Shown here piece by piece: positions 1-6,531 of a stretch of DNA of 9,317 nucleotides (its first letter is position 1; each line of letters begins with the position of its first letter). This stretch comes from CAYSCX01 sp964429575. GTDB taxonomy: Bacteria > Desulfobacterota > Binatia > Binatales > Binataceae. Below the pieces are notes generated by a model, which saw only the letters and a program-made list of their open reading frames with translations, searched no databases and had not been told where the DNA came from. A program made the position numbers and the translations under genes. Location of the stretch: the NCBI GenBank assembly GCA_964429575.1, contig CAYSCX010000067.1:1-9317 (forward strand), given 5' to 3'.

Positions 1-1154
1 TAGGACTCGATCCCGCGAAGGTCGAGGCGCTGTTCGAACGCGCGCAGCGCGAGATCCGCGACGGGCTGCTGCCGTCGTGCCAGATCGCGATCGCGCGCGA
101 CGGAAAGATCGGCGCGATGCGGACATTCGGAAAGGCGGTCCAGGGCGGTGAGGAGAAGCCCGCGACCAACCAGACGCTCTACACGATCTTCTCGTGCACC
201 AAGGCGATCATGTCGGCGGCGGCGTGGCTTTTGATCGGCGACGGCCTGCTCAAGCCGAGCGAGCGCGTTGCGGACATCGTTCCCGAGTTCGCGACCAATG
301 GAAAAGACGCGGTGACGGTCGAGCAGGTACTGCTGCACGTGAGCGGATTTCCGAACGCGCCGTTTCCGCAGGGCGAGTGGAACAGCAAGGAGGCGCGGCT
401 CGAGCGGTTCAAGAAGTGGAGGCTCGAATGGCCGGTCGGCAGCAAGTTCGAGTATCACCCGACCTCGGGCTTTTGGGTGATCGCGGAGATCATCGAGCGG
501 CGGACCGGGAAGGATTTCAGGCAGTTTGTGCGCGAGAGAATCGCAGAGCCGCTGGGGATTCCGGAATTGTACGTCGGACTGCCGGGCGCACTGAATAGTC
601 GCGTGGCGGACCTTGTTCACGTCGGCGAGCCGCTGACGAACGAAGAGCGGAAGAAGATGGGATTGCCCGACCTGCCGGTGACGGAAGTGACCGAGGAAGC
701 GATCATGGGATTCAACAATCCCGCGGTGCGCGAAGCGGGCGCGCCGGGCGGCGGCGGCATCATGACGGCTGGCGAGCTTGCGCTGTTCTACCAGGGGTTG
801 CTGCACAACCGCGGCGTCGATGGGAAGCCGCTCTGGAAGCCGGAGGTGCTGAAAGACGCGCTGCGGGTGCGGTCGGGGGATTACAAGGATCCGATTTTCG
901 GCATCAAGTGCAATCGCGCGCTCGGGGTAGTAGTCGCGGGCGACGACGGCATGGCGAACTATCGCGGATTCGGGAAGACGGGGTCGCCACTCGCATTCGG
1001 ACACGGCGGCGCGGGCGGACAGATTGCATGGGGGGATCCGGTGAGCGGGATATCGATCGGATATTGCACCAATGGATTCGACCGCAATGACATCAGACAG
1101 GGCAGGCGAGGGGTGGCGATTTCGAGCCTCGCGGCGGTGTGCGCGGGAATATGA
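1..1154 (+). CDS. Beta-lactamase-family serine hydrolase (5' partial)
   Basis: A serine hydrolase of the beta-lactamase/penicillin-binding-protein/EstB superfamily (Pfam Beta-lactamase). Its substrate cannot be told; esterase or amidase is as likely as beta-lactamase. The reading frame is open from base 3, and the residues before the ATG at 117 (LDPAKVEALFERAQREIRDG, then LLPSCQIAIARDGKIGAM) are the normal start of this domain. The real start is therefore left of the window and 117 is internal. Counting from that ATG, the nucleophile motif S-C-T-K is residues 26-29 (bases 192-203), followed by HVSGFP at 74-79. The second motif is Y113-H-P, where class C enzymes have Y-x-N. Near the C-terminus HGGAGG occupies the place of the K-T-G box. 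About 383 residues are visible, so only the extreme N-terminus is missing, and any signal peptide cannot be judged. It is the only + strand gene before 6901 and converges on the - strand purA/higBA block. Confidence 0.88.
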   Translation, partial: GLDPAKVEALFERAQREIRDGLLPSCQIAIARDGKIGAMRTFGKAVQGGEEKPATNQTLYTIFSCTKAIMSAAAWLLIGDGLLKPSERVADIVPEFATNGKDAVTVEQVLLHVSGFPNAPFPQGEWNSKEARLERFKKWRLEWPVGSKFEYHPTSGFWVIAEIIERRTGKDFRQFVRERIAEPLGIPELYVGLPGALNSRVADLVHVGEPLTNEERKKMGLPDLPVTEVTEEAIMGFNNPAVREAGAPGGGGIMTAGELALFYQGLLHNRGVDGKPLWKPEVLKDALRVRSGDYKDPIFGIKCNRALGVVVAGDDGMANYRGFGKTGSPLAFGHGGAGGQIAWGDPVSGISIGYCTNGFDRNDIRQGRRGVAISSLAAVCAGI

Positions 1155-1290
1155 GAGGGCGCGGCGCGGAGCGAGAGATCGGTGAGCTGAAATGCGATTG
1201 GCGAGTGAATTGGCGCGTGGGAGCTTCGATCCTTCGCGCGAACTTCGCACTCAGGATGACTAATCAGGCGCGCGCGGCTCGGCTGGACAG

Positions 1291-1413
1291 CTAAGCGTGG
1301 AAGGGGTTGGCGAGCACAATGGTTGATTCGCTGGCGGCGCCGACGCCGACCATCGCAAGGCGCACGTCGGTGAGTTCGGCAAGACGCTCCAGGTAGCGAC
1401 GCGCGGCCGCCGG
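1291..1413 (-). pseudogene. Second copy of the purA 3' end (remnant)
   Basis: Read on the - strand this stretch encodes the last 40 residues of adenylosuccinate synthetase: PAAARRYLERLAELT, then DVRLAMVGVGAASEST, then IVLANPFHA and a TAG stop at 1291-1293. The intact purA has the same text, ending in TGA. Over 39 aligned codons (1297-1413 against 2164-2280) I count 17 base differences in 117 (about 85% identity) but only three amino-acid changes (Ile to Leu, Arg to Ser, Gly to Asp). The remnant has no start codon or catalytic part, so it cannot make an enzyme. Similarity stops 2 bp short of the higA stop codon. The remaining bases 1155-1290 hold no gene I can support. Confidence 0.85.
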
Positions 1414-1415
1414 CG

Positions 1416-1751
1416 CTAAGCGTGCGCAAACCGCGGGCGAGGCCGGATTTTGCGCTCAATTTCGGCGAGCCGATGGCGCCTGACCAACCTCAGCTCGTAG
1501 TCCCGTTGCAGATTCATCCACAGTTCCGGCGTGGTGCCGAAATAGCGCGCGAGCCTTACGGCCGTGTCGGCCGTGATGGTGCGGCGGCCACGAACGATGT
1601 CGGCGATTCGGTTGGCGGGCACGTCCAGTGCGGCCGCGAGTCGATTACTGCTAAGCGCGAGCGGTCGCAGAAACTCTTCGTGCAGAATCTCGCCCGGATG
1701 AATTGGCGTCAGCAGTTTTTCCCTGCTTGCGATAGTCGTCCGCGTTTTCAT
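1416..1751 (-). CDS. higA: HigA-family antitoxin, XRE-type HTH
   Basis: The antitoxin of a HigBA type II module: it binds and neutralises the HigB ribonuclease and represses the shared promoter. The 111-residue protein has the full HigA signature: PIHPGEILHEEFL from residue 16, a Cro/C1-type helix-turn-helix at about 34-55 (SSNRLAAALDVPANRIADIV), then ITADTAVRLARYFGT at 59-73 and W78-x-N-L-Q. After the domain a basic tail (residues 88-111, rich in Arg) extends to the stop. ATG at 1749-1751 is preceded by GAAGGA (1760-1765) at a spacing of 8, so it is translated from its own ribosome site. It lies 42 bp after the toxin gene, in the toxin-first order typical of higBA. The stop codon is 2 bp from the purA-tail remnant, so the recombination joint sits right at its 3' end. 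Confidence 0.93.
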   Translation of the reverse strand: MKTRTTIASREKLLTPIHPGEILHEEFLRPLALSSNRLAAALDVPANRIADIVRGRRTITADTAVRLARYFGTTPELWMNLQRDYELRLVRRHRLAEIERKIRPRPRFAHA

Positions 1752-1793
1752 CCCGGATTTCCTTCATTGCCGCGCCGGACGCGGTGGGGCGGT

Positions 1794-2072
1794 TCAGTGA
1801 TAGTCAGTAATTTCCACATGGTATGCGTCGCCGTCGCGCCACACGAAACAGATCCGCCACTGATCATTGATTCTGATGCTGTGCTGGCCCGCGCGGTATC
1901 CCTTGAGTGCTTCGAGCCGGTTGCCCGGTGGCGAAGCAAGATCCTGCAATCTTGACGCGGCGTGCAACCACAGGAGCTTCCTGCGCGCGACCCGCTCAAT
2001 CGCCTTGAAACGGGGAACTGCGACGTCTGTGAACAGGCGTTCGGTATCGCGGCATCGGAAGCTCGCGATCAC
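1794..2072 (-). CDS. higB: HigB/RelE-family mRNA-interferase toxin
   Basis: A ribosome-dependent mRNA endonuclease of the RelE/ParE superfamily (HigB, plasmid maintenance killer family). It is 92 residues, the same as the Proteus HigB I know. Family blocks are PPGNRLEALKG at 48-58, SIRINDQWRICF at 65-76 and the terminal ITDYH at 88-92. Residues K57, D90, Y91 and H92, remembered as important for cleavage in Proteus vulgaris HigB, are all present, so the toxin looks intact rather than decayed. The start is GTG (2070-2072): no ATG fits, and the text from VIASFR onward matches the family start. No Shine-Dalgarno precedes it, and the predicted -10 box ends only 6 nt before the GTG, so the mRNA is probably leaderless. 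It is cotranscribed with higA downstream. Confidence 0.92.
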   Translation of the reverse strand: MIASFRCRDTERLFTDVAVPRFKAIERVARRKLLWLHAASRLQDLASPPGNRLEALKGYRAGQHSIRINDQWRICFVWRDGDAYHVEITDYH

Positions 2073-2078
2073 CTGTAG

Positions 2079-2107
2079 AGTATATTATCCATTACGCAAT
2101 ACGTCAA
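2079..2107 (-). promoter_or_regulatory. higBA promoter (sigma70-type)
   Basis: On the - strand: -35 TTGACG (2102-2107), a 17-bp spacer (2085-2101), and -10 TATACT (2079-2084). Each box matches consensus at five of six positions with ideal spacing. It lies in a short AT-rich island within GC-rich DNA. The spacer holds an imperfect palindrome, ATTACGCAAT on the + strand (2091-2100, 8 of 10 positions symmetric), and GTAT/ATAC arms at 2080-2083 and 2099-2102. Either could be a HigA operator, which is inference. Confidence 0.75.
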
Positions 2108-2131
2108 ACCGGCCGGCGGCAGCCCTCGAGC

Positions 2132-2148
2132 GGTGCCACGGTGGCGCC
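2132..2148 (-). terminator. Hairpin just after the purA stop
   Basis: GGCGCCA / TGGCACC stem of 7 bp (one G-U pair) with a 3-nt CCG loop on the - strand, starting 9 nt after the purA stop codon and before the higBA promoter. No T-run follows directly, so it may slow or end purA transcription only weakly, or merely protect the 3' end. Confidence 0.35.
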
Positions 2149-2157
2149 TCGACGCTT

Positions 2158-3453
2158 TCACGAGTGGAAGGGGTTGGCGATTACGATCGTTGATTCGCGG
2201 GCGGCGCCGACGCCGACCATCGCAAGCCGCACGCCGGTGAGTTCAGCGAGTCTCTCGAGATAGCGGCGCGCTGCAGCAGGCAGGTCGTTCATCGAGCGCG
2301 CGACGGTGACGTCTTCGCGCCATCCCGGCATCTCTTCGTACACTGGCTTGACGCGGTCGAGCATGTGCCGACCCGGCGGCATCACGTCGTAGCGTTTCCC
2401 GCGCACCTCGTATCCAACGCAGATCTCGAGAGGGTCGATGCCGGTCAGCACGTCGAGCTTGGTGATCGCGATGCCCCACAGTCCATTGACGCGCACGGAG
2501 TGACGCGCGACGGCGGCATCGAACCATCCGATGCGGCGTGGGCGGCCGGTGGCGCTGCCGAACTCGACGCCCTCCTCGCGCACTGAATCGGCGAGCGTGC
2601 CGAACATCTCGCTTGGAAACGGGCCGGCGCCGACGCGCGTGGTGTACGCCTTGGAGATACCCAGCACCGCGTCAAGGCGTCCCGGGCCGATGCCGCTGCC
2701 GGCGAACACCGCGCTCGCCACGCAGTTCGACGAGGTTACGTAGGGGTAGGTGCCGTGGTCGATGTCGAGCATGGTGCCGTGGGCGCCCTCGAAGAGCACG
2801 CGTCGGCCCGCGCGGATGGCGTCGTCGAGGAATGCGCCGGTATCGCACAGGTAGGGCAGCAGGCGGCGGCGCGCGGCGCGCATCGCGGCGATGATCGGAT
2901 CGGCAGGCACCGTCTTCGCCTTGAGCACCGCGCGCAGATGCGCGTTCTTGTCGCGAATGTTGCGGCGGAGTTTTTCGGTGAACGAATTGAGATCGACGAG
3001 GTCGTCGAAGCGAAGGCCGAGGCGCGACATTTTGTCTTCGTAGGCGGGGCCGATGCCGAATCCGGTAGTGCCGATCGCGCGCTTGCCAAGGTGCGCCTCG
3101 CGCGAGCGGTCGATGGCGCGATGGTACGGCATCACGAGGTGAGCGTCGTAGCTGATCTTGAGGCGGCCGGGATCGAGCGCGAAGCCCTTGCGTTTCAGAT
3201 CGTCGATCTCGCCGAGCAGCGCCACCGGATCGACCACCATGCCGTTGCCGAGCACGCAGACCTTGTCGCGATGGAGCGCGCCGGACGGGATAAGGCGCAG
3301 GATGAATTTCTCGCCGCCGACGACGAGAGTATGCGCAGCGTTGTTGCCGCCCTGATAGCGAACCACGATGTCAGCGTCGTGGGCGAGCAGGTCAACGATC
3401 TTGCCCTTGCCCTCATCGCCCCACTGAATGCCGACGACTGCTACGGTCTTCAT
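2158..3453 (-). CDS. purA: Adenylosuccinate synthetase
   Basis: PurA joins IMP and aspartate using GTP to form adenylosuccinate, the first committed step to AMP, in the cytoplasm. The 431-residue length is normal. The N-terminus has the P-loop-like QWGDEGKGK (residues 10-18) with catalytic D13, then H41 in NAAHTL. GIGPAYEDKMSR (133-144) is the family signature. LDIDHGTYPYVTSSN, TRVGAGPFP, ATGRPRRIGW and TKLDVL (guanine recognition) follow in order. Oddities against the usual consensus: TTGFGIGP has Phe132 where Arg or Lys is usual, EGAHGT has His225 where Gln is usual, and NNAAHT replaces NNAGHT. ATG at 3451-3453 gives the canonical start, but I see no clear Shine-Dalgarno. The last 39 codons are duplicated at 1297-1413. 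The gene lies 240 bp downstream of serA, so cotranscription is possible. Confidence 0.97.
   Translation of the reverse strand: MKTVAVVGIQWGDEGKGKIVDLLAHDADIVVRYQGGNNAAHTLVVGGEKFILRLIPSGALHRDKVCVLGNGMVVDPVALLGEIDDLKRKGFALDPGRLKISYDAHLVMPYHRAIDRSREAHLGKRAIGTTGFGIGPAYEDKMSRLGLRFDDLVDLNSFTEKLRRNIRDKNAHLRAVLKAKTVPADPIIAAMRAARRRLLPYLCDTGAFLDDAIRAGRRVLFEGAHGTMLDIDHGTYPYVTSSNCVASAVFAGSGIGPGRLDAVLGISKAYTTRVGAGPFPSEMFGTLADSVREEGVEFGSATGRPRRIGWFDAAVARHSVRVNGLWGIAITKLDVLTGIDPLEICVGYEVRGKRYDVMPPGRHMLDRVKPVYEEMPGWREDVTVARSMNDLPAAARRYLERLAELTGVRLAMVGVGAARESTIVIANPFHS
2164..2280 (-). repeat. purA-tail direct repeat, copy in intact gene
   Basis: Codons 392-430 of purA; partner of 1297-1413 in the same orientation, 867 bp away. 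100 of 117 bases match. The pair brackets the higBA module. Confidence 0.85.
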
Positions 3454-3478
3454 GCGTCGTTGGGCCGGCCGAGTTGGA

Positions 3479-3550
3479 GGTCGCGAGCCGCGACTCCCAA
3501 TAACCGGAAGTCGAAGGTTGGCTGGACGGTCGTTCCCGTTGGTCGGGTTG
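3479..3550. repeat. 72-bp intergenic repeat, copy 1
   Basis: This matches 8948-9019 at 66 of 72 positions and 9022-9093 less closely. It begins with a perfect hairpin GTCGCG-AGC-CGCGAC (3480-3494). The central part reads GGAAGTCGAAGGTTGGCT, and it ends in TCCCGTTGGTCGGGTTG, which carries a CCCG/CGGG inverted repeat. It fills part of the serA-purA gap. Confidence 0.85.
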
Positions 3551-3564
3551 CTGAGAGCAGCGCG

Positions 3565-3588
3565 CCTTCTCCCTGGTCAAGGAGAGGG
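3565..3588. repeat. Intergenic hairpin (CTCCCTGGT type)
   Basis: CCTTCTCC / GGAGAGGG stem of 8 bp with one T-G wobble and an 8-nt loop CTGGTCAA, in the serA-purA gap (3454-3693). The string CTCCCTGGT recurs in the hairpin at 7982-7995. No T-run follows on either strand, so I call it a dispersed structured repeat rather than a proven terminator. Confidence 0.5.
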
Positions 3589-3693
3589 GACATCGGCAGC
3601 GGCGCCCGGCGGGCATCGGTCAACGGAACGAATTCGTATCGCGCGGTCACACTTTTCCCGCCGCGGCATCATGGCGACCAAATCGCGAGCGCG

Positions 3694-5289
3694 TCAAAGT
3701 TTGATCAGCGATGCTGCGGTGATCGCAGGGACAGTCCTGAGCTTCTCGAGCACTACCGCGGGCACTTGAGCGTCAACCTGGACAAGACTCAGCGCGGTGC
3801 CGCCGACGCGATCGCGGCCAAGCTCGAGACCGGCGATGTTAATCTGCGCCTCGCCGAGAATCGTCCCCACGGCGCCAACCACGCCGGGCACGTCGCGGTT
3901 ATGAAGCATGAGGAAGTAGCCCTCGGGGACCGCCTCGACGCGGAATCCGTCGATGCGAACGATGCGCAACGCGCGTCCCGAGAGCACCGTGCCCATCACT
4001 TCGTGGGTCGCGCGCGGCGTGGTTACAGTCACGGTCAACGTGTTGACGTAATCGGTAACTTCGCGCGAGCGCGTCTCGGTGACACGGATGCCGCGCTCGC
4101 GGGCGATAAACGGCGCATTCACGAAGTTGAGCGTGTCGTCGAGGAATCCGCTGAGCAGGCCCTTGAGCACGCCCGCGGTGATGGTGTCGGGCTTCAGCTC
4201 GGCGGCGTCGCCGCCGAGTGCGACGGTCACCTGCACGGGCGCCTCGTTCAACAGTTGCGCGGCGAGATGGCCGAGCTTTTCAGCGAGACGGAGATGCGGG
4301 CCGAGCACCGCGAGTTCCTGCGGCGTGAGGGCGGGCAGATTCACGGCGTGGCGAATGGCGCCATCGATCAGAAAGTCGGCGACCTGCTGCGCGATGTCCA
4401 CGGCAACCTGCACTTGCGCCTCGTCGGTTGCGGCGCCGAGGTGTGGAGTAGCGATGAGGTTGTCGAGCTTGAGCAGCGGATGATCGGCGGGCGGCGGCTC
4501 GTCGACAAACACGTCGAGCGCCGCGCCGGCGACCTTGCCGGAGCGGAGCGCATCGGCGAGCGCGGTCTCGTCGACGATGCCGCCGCGCGCGCAGTTGATG
4601 ATGCGCACGCCCTTTTTCATCTTCGCGATCGCGTCAGCGCCGATGAGGCCGCGGTTGTCGTCGGTCAGCGGGACGTGGACGGTGATGAAGTCGGAGCGCG
4701 CGAATAATTCGTCGAGGCTAACGCACTCGACGCTAATCTTCGCGGCTGCGTCGGCGGTGATCATCGGGTCGTAGCCGAGGACTTTCATCTTGAGGCCGAG
4801 CGCACGGTCGGCGACGATGCGCCCGATGTTACCCAGGCCGACGACGCCGAGCGTCTTGTTGCTCACCTCGGTGCCGGTGAACTTTGCGCGGTCCCACTTG
4901 CCGGCGCGCACTGCTGCGGCCGCCGCGGGTATGTGGCGCGCAAGCGCCATCATCATCGAGATGGTGTGTTCGGCAGTGGTGACGCTGTTGCCGGCCGGGC
5001 TGTTCATCACGACGATTCCGCGCCGCGTGGCGGCATCGAGATCGACATTGTCCACCCCAACACCGGCGCGGCCGATGACCTTGAGGTTGGCGGCGCGGTC
5101 GATGATCTCGCGGGTGACGCGAGTGGTGCTGCGAATCAGAAGCGCGTCATAGGGAGCGATCGCGTCGGCGAGCTCGGTGGGCGTGAGGCCGGGCTTGATG
5201 TCGAAATGCAGTTGCGGGTAGCGCCGGAGCACCTCGATGCCCTGCCGCGCGAGCGTGTCACTTAAGAGGAGGCGGAAGGTGTGCGCCAT
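3694..5289 (-). CDS. serA: D-3-phosphoglycerate dehydrogenase
   Basis: SerA oxidises 3-phosphoglycerate to 3-phosphohydroxypyruvate with NAD, the entry step of serine biosynthesis. From ATG 5287-5289 the protein is 531 residues, the long form. It has a D-isomer-specific 2-hydroxyacid dehydrogenase core with the NAD motif GLGNIG at 151-156 and the catalytic trio R235 (NCARGG), E264 (DEPP) and H283 (TPHLGAA). A middle allosteric substrate-binding region covers roughly 320-450. A C-terminal ACT domain starts near 456 (EGYFLMLHNRDVPGVVGAVG), suggesting feedback control by serine. An in-frame start 26 codons upstream is possible, but it would add a basic low-complexity tail overlapping the previous gene. 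The chosen start begins MAHTFRLLLSD, as family members do. It lies 8 bp after the aminotransferase stop, a clear translational-coupling distance. Confidence 0.97.
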   Translation of the reverse strand: MAHTFRLLLSDTLARQGIEVLRRYPQLHFDIKPGLTPTELADAIAPYDALLIRSTTRVTREIIDRAANLKVIGRAGVGVDNVDLDAATRRGIVVMNSPAGNSVTTAEHTISMMMALARHIPAAAAAVRAGKWDRAKFTGTEVSNKTLGVVGLGNIGRIVADRALGLKMKVLGYDPMITADAAAKISVECVSLDELFARSDFITVHVPLTDDNRGLIGADAIAKMKKGVRIINCARGGIVDETALADALRSGKVAGAALDVFVDEPPPADHPLLKLDNLIATPHLGAATDEAQVQVAVDIAQQVADFLIDGAIRHAVNLPALTPQELAVLGPHLRLAEKLGHLAAQLLNEAPVQVTVALGGDAAELKPDTITAGVLKGLLSGFLDDTLNFVNAPFIARERGIRVTETRSREVTDYVNTLTVTVTTPRATHEVMGTVLSGRALRIVRIDGFRVEAVPEGYFLMLHNRDVPGVVGAVGTILGEAQINIAGLELGRDRVGGTALSLVQVDAQVPAVVLEKLRTVPAITAASLIKL

Positions 5290-5297
5290 GTTCTCGT

Positions 5298-6449
5298 TCA
5301 GGCGCCTCGTGCGATCCGTTGCTGGACGGCGGTGACACCGGCTCCGGGCGCGAATTGATGCCCGCACTCGCCAAGCGCGAGTTCGAAGGCGCCAACCGCG
5401 ATCAGCATGTCGAACGGCGAGAGCCAGCCCATGTGGCCGAAGCGCACGAGCTTGCCCTTCATATGATCCTGTCCGCCCTGCAAATGAACGCCGAGCACCT
5501 CTCGCGCGTATTTTAGCAGTTTCGCGCCGTCGAGACCGTCGGGCAGGAGCACGCCGGTTGCGCCGGGGGCAGGGTTGTCGGGCGCGAGGAGTCTCATTCC
5601 GAGCGCGCGAGCGGCGTCGCGAGTCGCTTCGGCCATGAGCGCGTGTCGCGCGAAGACGCGCGGCAACGTTTCGCCGTGGATCATCTCGAGCGCCTTGCTC
5701 AGGCCGAAGATGAGCGACACCGGCGCGGTGTACGCGGTCGAGTGTTCGTCGCGTTGTGCTTTGAGTTCGCGCGGGATGTCAAAGTAGTAGCGCGGCGTTT
5801 GGTTTTTCTGTGCGCGCTCCAGCGCACGGGGTGAGAGAGCGATTATCCCTAGTCCGGGCGGCAGCATCAGCGCCTTTTGGCTGCCGGTCACGAGCGCATC
5901 GACGCCCCATTCATCCATTTTCTGCTCGAACACACCGACCGAAGTGATGCCATCCACCACGAGCATCACGCCGCGGCGGCGGGTCACCTCCGCGATCTGT
6001 GAAACAGGATGCACCGCGGTGGTCGAGGTTTCGCTCGCCTGCACGAAGACCGCGCGAGCATTGGGATTGGCCTTGAGCGCGTCGTCGATCTGCTCGGGTC
6101 GCACCGCGCGGCCCCATTCGACAGTGACTTCGTGGCCCGCCATACCGTGAGCGGCAAGCATCTTGCCCCAGCGCTCGCCGAACTTGCCGCCGTTGACGAA
6201 GATCGCGTGCTCGCCCGGTGCGAGCAGGTTGACGATTGAGGCTTCCATCGCGCCGGTGCCGGAGGATGAGAGAATCACGACGTCCTGCTTGGTACCGAGG
6301 AGCGGTTGGAGGCGTGCGCGCGACTGGTCGAGCGCTGCGCCGAACTCGGCGGTGCGGTGATGGATCACGGGGCGCGCAATTTCCAGCAACACCTCGGGGG
6401 GCACCGGAACCGGTCCGGGCGTGAACAGGTATCTCTTCGCGGGTGGCAT
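5298..6449 (-). CDS. Class V (AGXT-like) PLP aminotransferase
   Basis: A pyridoxal-phosphate aminotransferase of the alanine/serine-glyoxylate aminotransferase family. From ATG 6447-6449 it has 383 residues, a usual length. FTPGPVPVPPEVL (9-21) is the family start. SSSGTGAMEA (61-70) forms the PLP phosphate region, D166 in VVDGITS contacts the PLP ring nitrogen, and K192 in GSQKALMLPPGLG is the Schiff-base lysine. An in-frame ATG 42 codons upstream would add a non-homologous tail, so I reject it. No Shine-Dalgarno stands before the chosen ATG; instead a small hairpin (6451-6464) abuts it. The gene is immediately upstream of serA with an 8-bp gap. Relatives of this family replace SerC as phosphoserine aminotransferase in some archaea and bacteria, so a role in serine synthesis is a reasonable inference. 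A glyoxylate-using role is the alternative. Confidence 0.92.
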   Translation of the reverse strand: MPPAKRYLFTPGPVPVPPEVLLEIARPVIHHRTAEFGAALDQSRARLQPLLGTKQDVVILSSSGTGAMEASIVNLLAPGEHAIFVNGGKFGERWGKMLAAHGMAGHEVTVEWGRAVRPEQIDDALKANPNARAVFVQASETSTTAVHPVSQIAEVTRRRGVMLVVDGITSVGVFEQKMDEWGVDALVTGSQKALMLPPGLGIIALSPRALERAQKNQTPRYYFDIPRELKAQRDEHSTAYTAPVSLIFGLSKALEMIHGETLPRVFARHALMAEATRDAARALGMRLLAPDNPAPGATGVLLPDGLDGAKLLKYAREVLGVHLQGGQDHMKGKLVRFGHMGWLSPFDMLIAVGAFELALGECGHQFAPGAGVTAVQQRIARGA

Positions 6450-6450
6450 G

Positions 6451-6464
6451 GTCGGATCGCCGAC
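6451..6464 (-). promoter_or_regulatory. Hairpin abutting aminotransferase start codon
   Basis: On the - strand GTCGG-CGAT-CCGAC forms a 5-bp stem with a 4-nt loop, ending one base before the ATG. No Shine-Dalgarno is visible within 15 nt of the start; the nearest purine-rich match (AGGAGAG) is over 20 nt upstream. The hairpin might bring that match closer or hinder initiation. This is a structural observation only. Confidence 0.35.
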
Positions 6465-6531
6465 GGGTAGGGCTCTCCTATATTGCCTGCGCGGTCGGCA
6501 GCGCGCGACAGGATCACTTTGCGCGGCGGCC

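Noticed and set aside
1228..1260. ATCCT...AGGAT arms near GATCCTTCG and CTCAGGATGAC
   Set aside because: It resembles a common dispersed intergenic sequence type, but there is a single copy here and the stem is only 5 bp with a long loop, so it was not listed as a feature.
959..1459. A 166-codon - strand frame between the hydrolase and higA
   Set aside because: It is antisense to the hydrolase and crosses the purA remnant in another frame; no recognisable protein content.
1422..1955. A 177-codon + strand frame over higBA
   Set aside because: It is antisense to both higA and higB, which have clear family signatures; the frame has none.
1291..2157. A phage-defence island around higBA
   Set aside because: There is a single toxin-antitoxin pair with no other defence genes, integrase or transposase; the flanks are housekeeping genes.
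2755..4707. A 650-codon open frame on the + strand
   Set aside because: It lies antisense to purA and serA, has a composition rich in Arg, Ala, Gly and Glu with no domain text, and is explained by codon bias of the GC-rich genes opposite.
5290..5367. Longer serA start at 5367
   Set aside because: The added 26 residues are basic and low in complexity and overlap the aminotransferase end; family proteins begin at the later Met.
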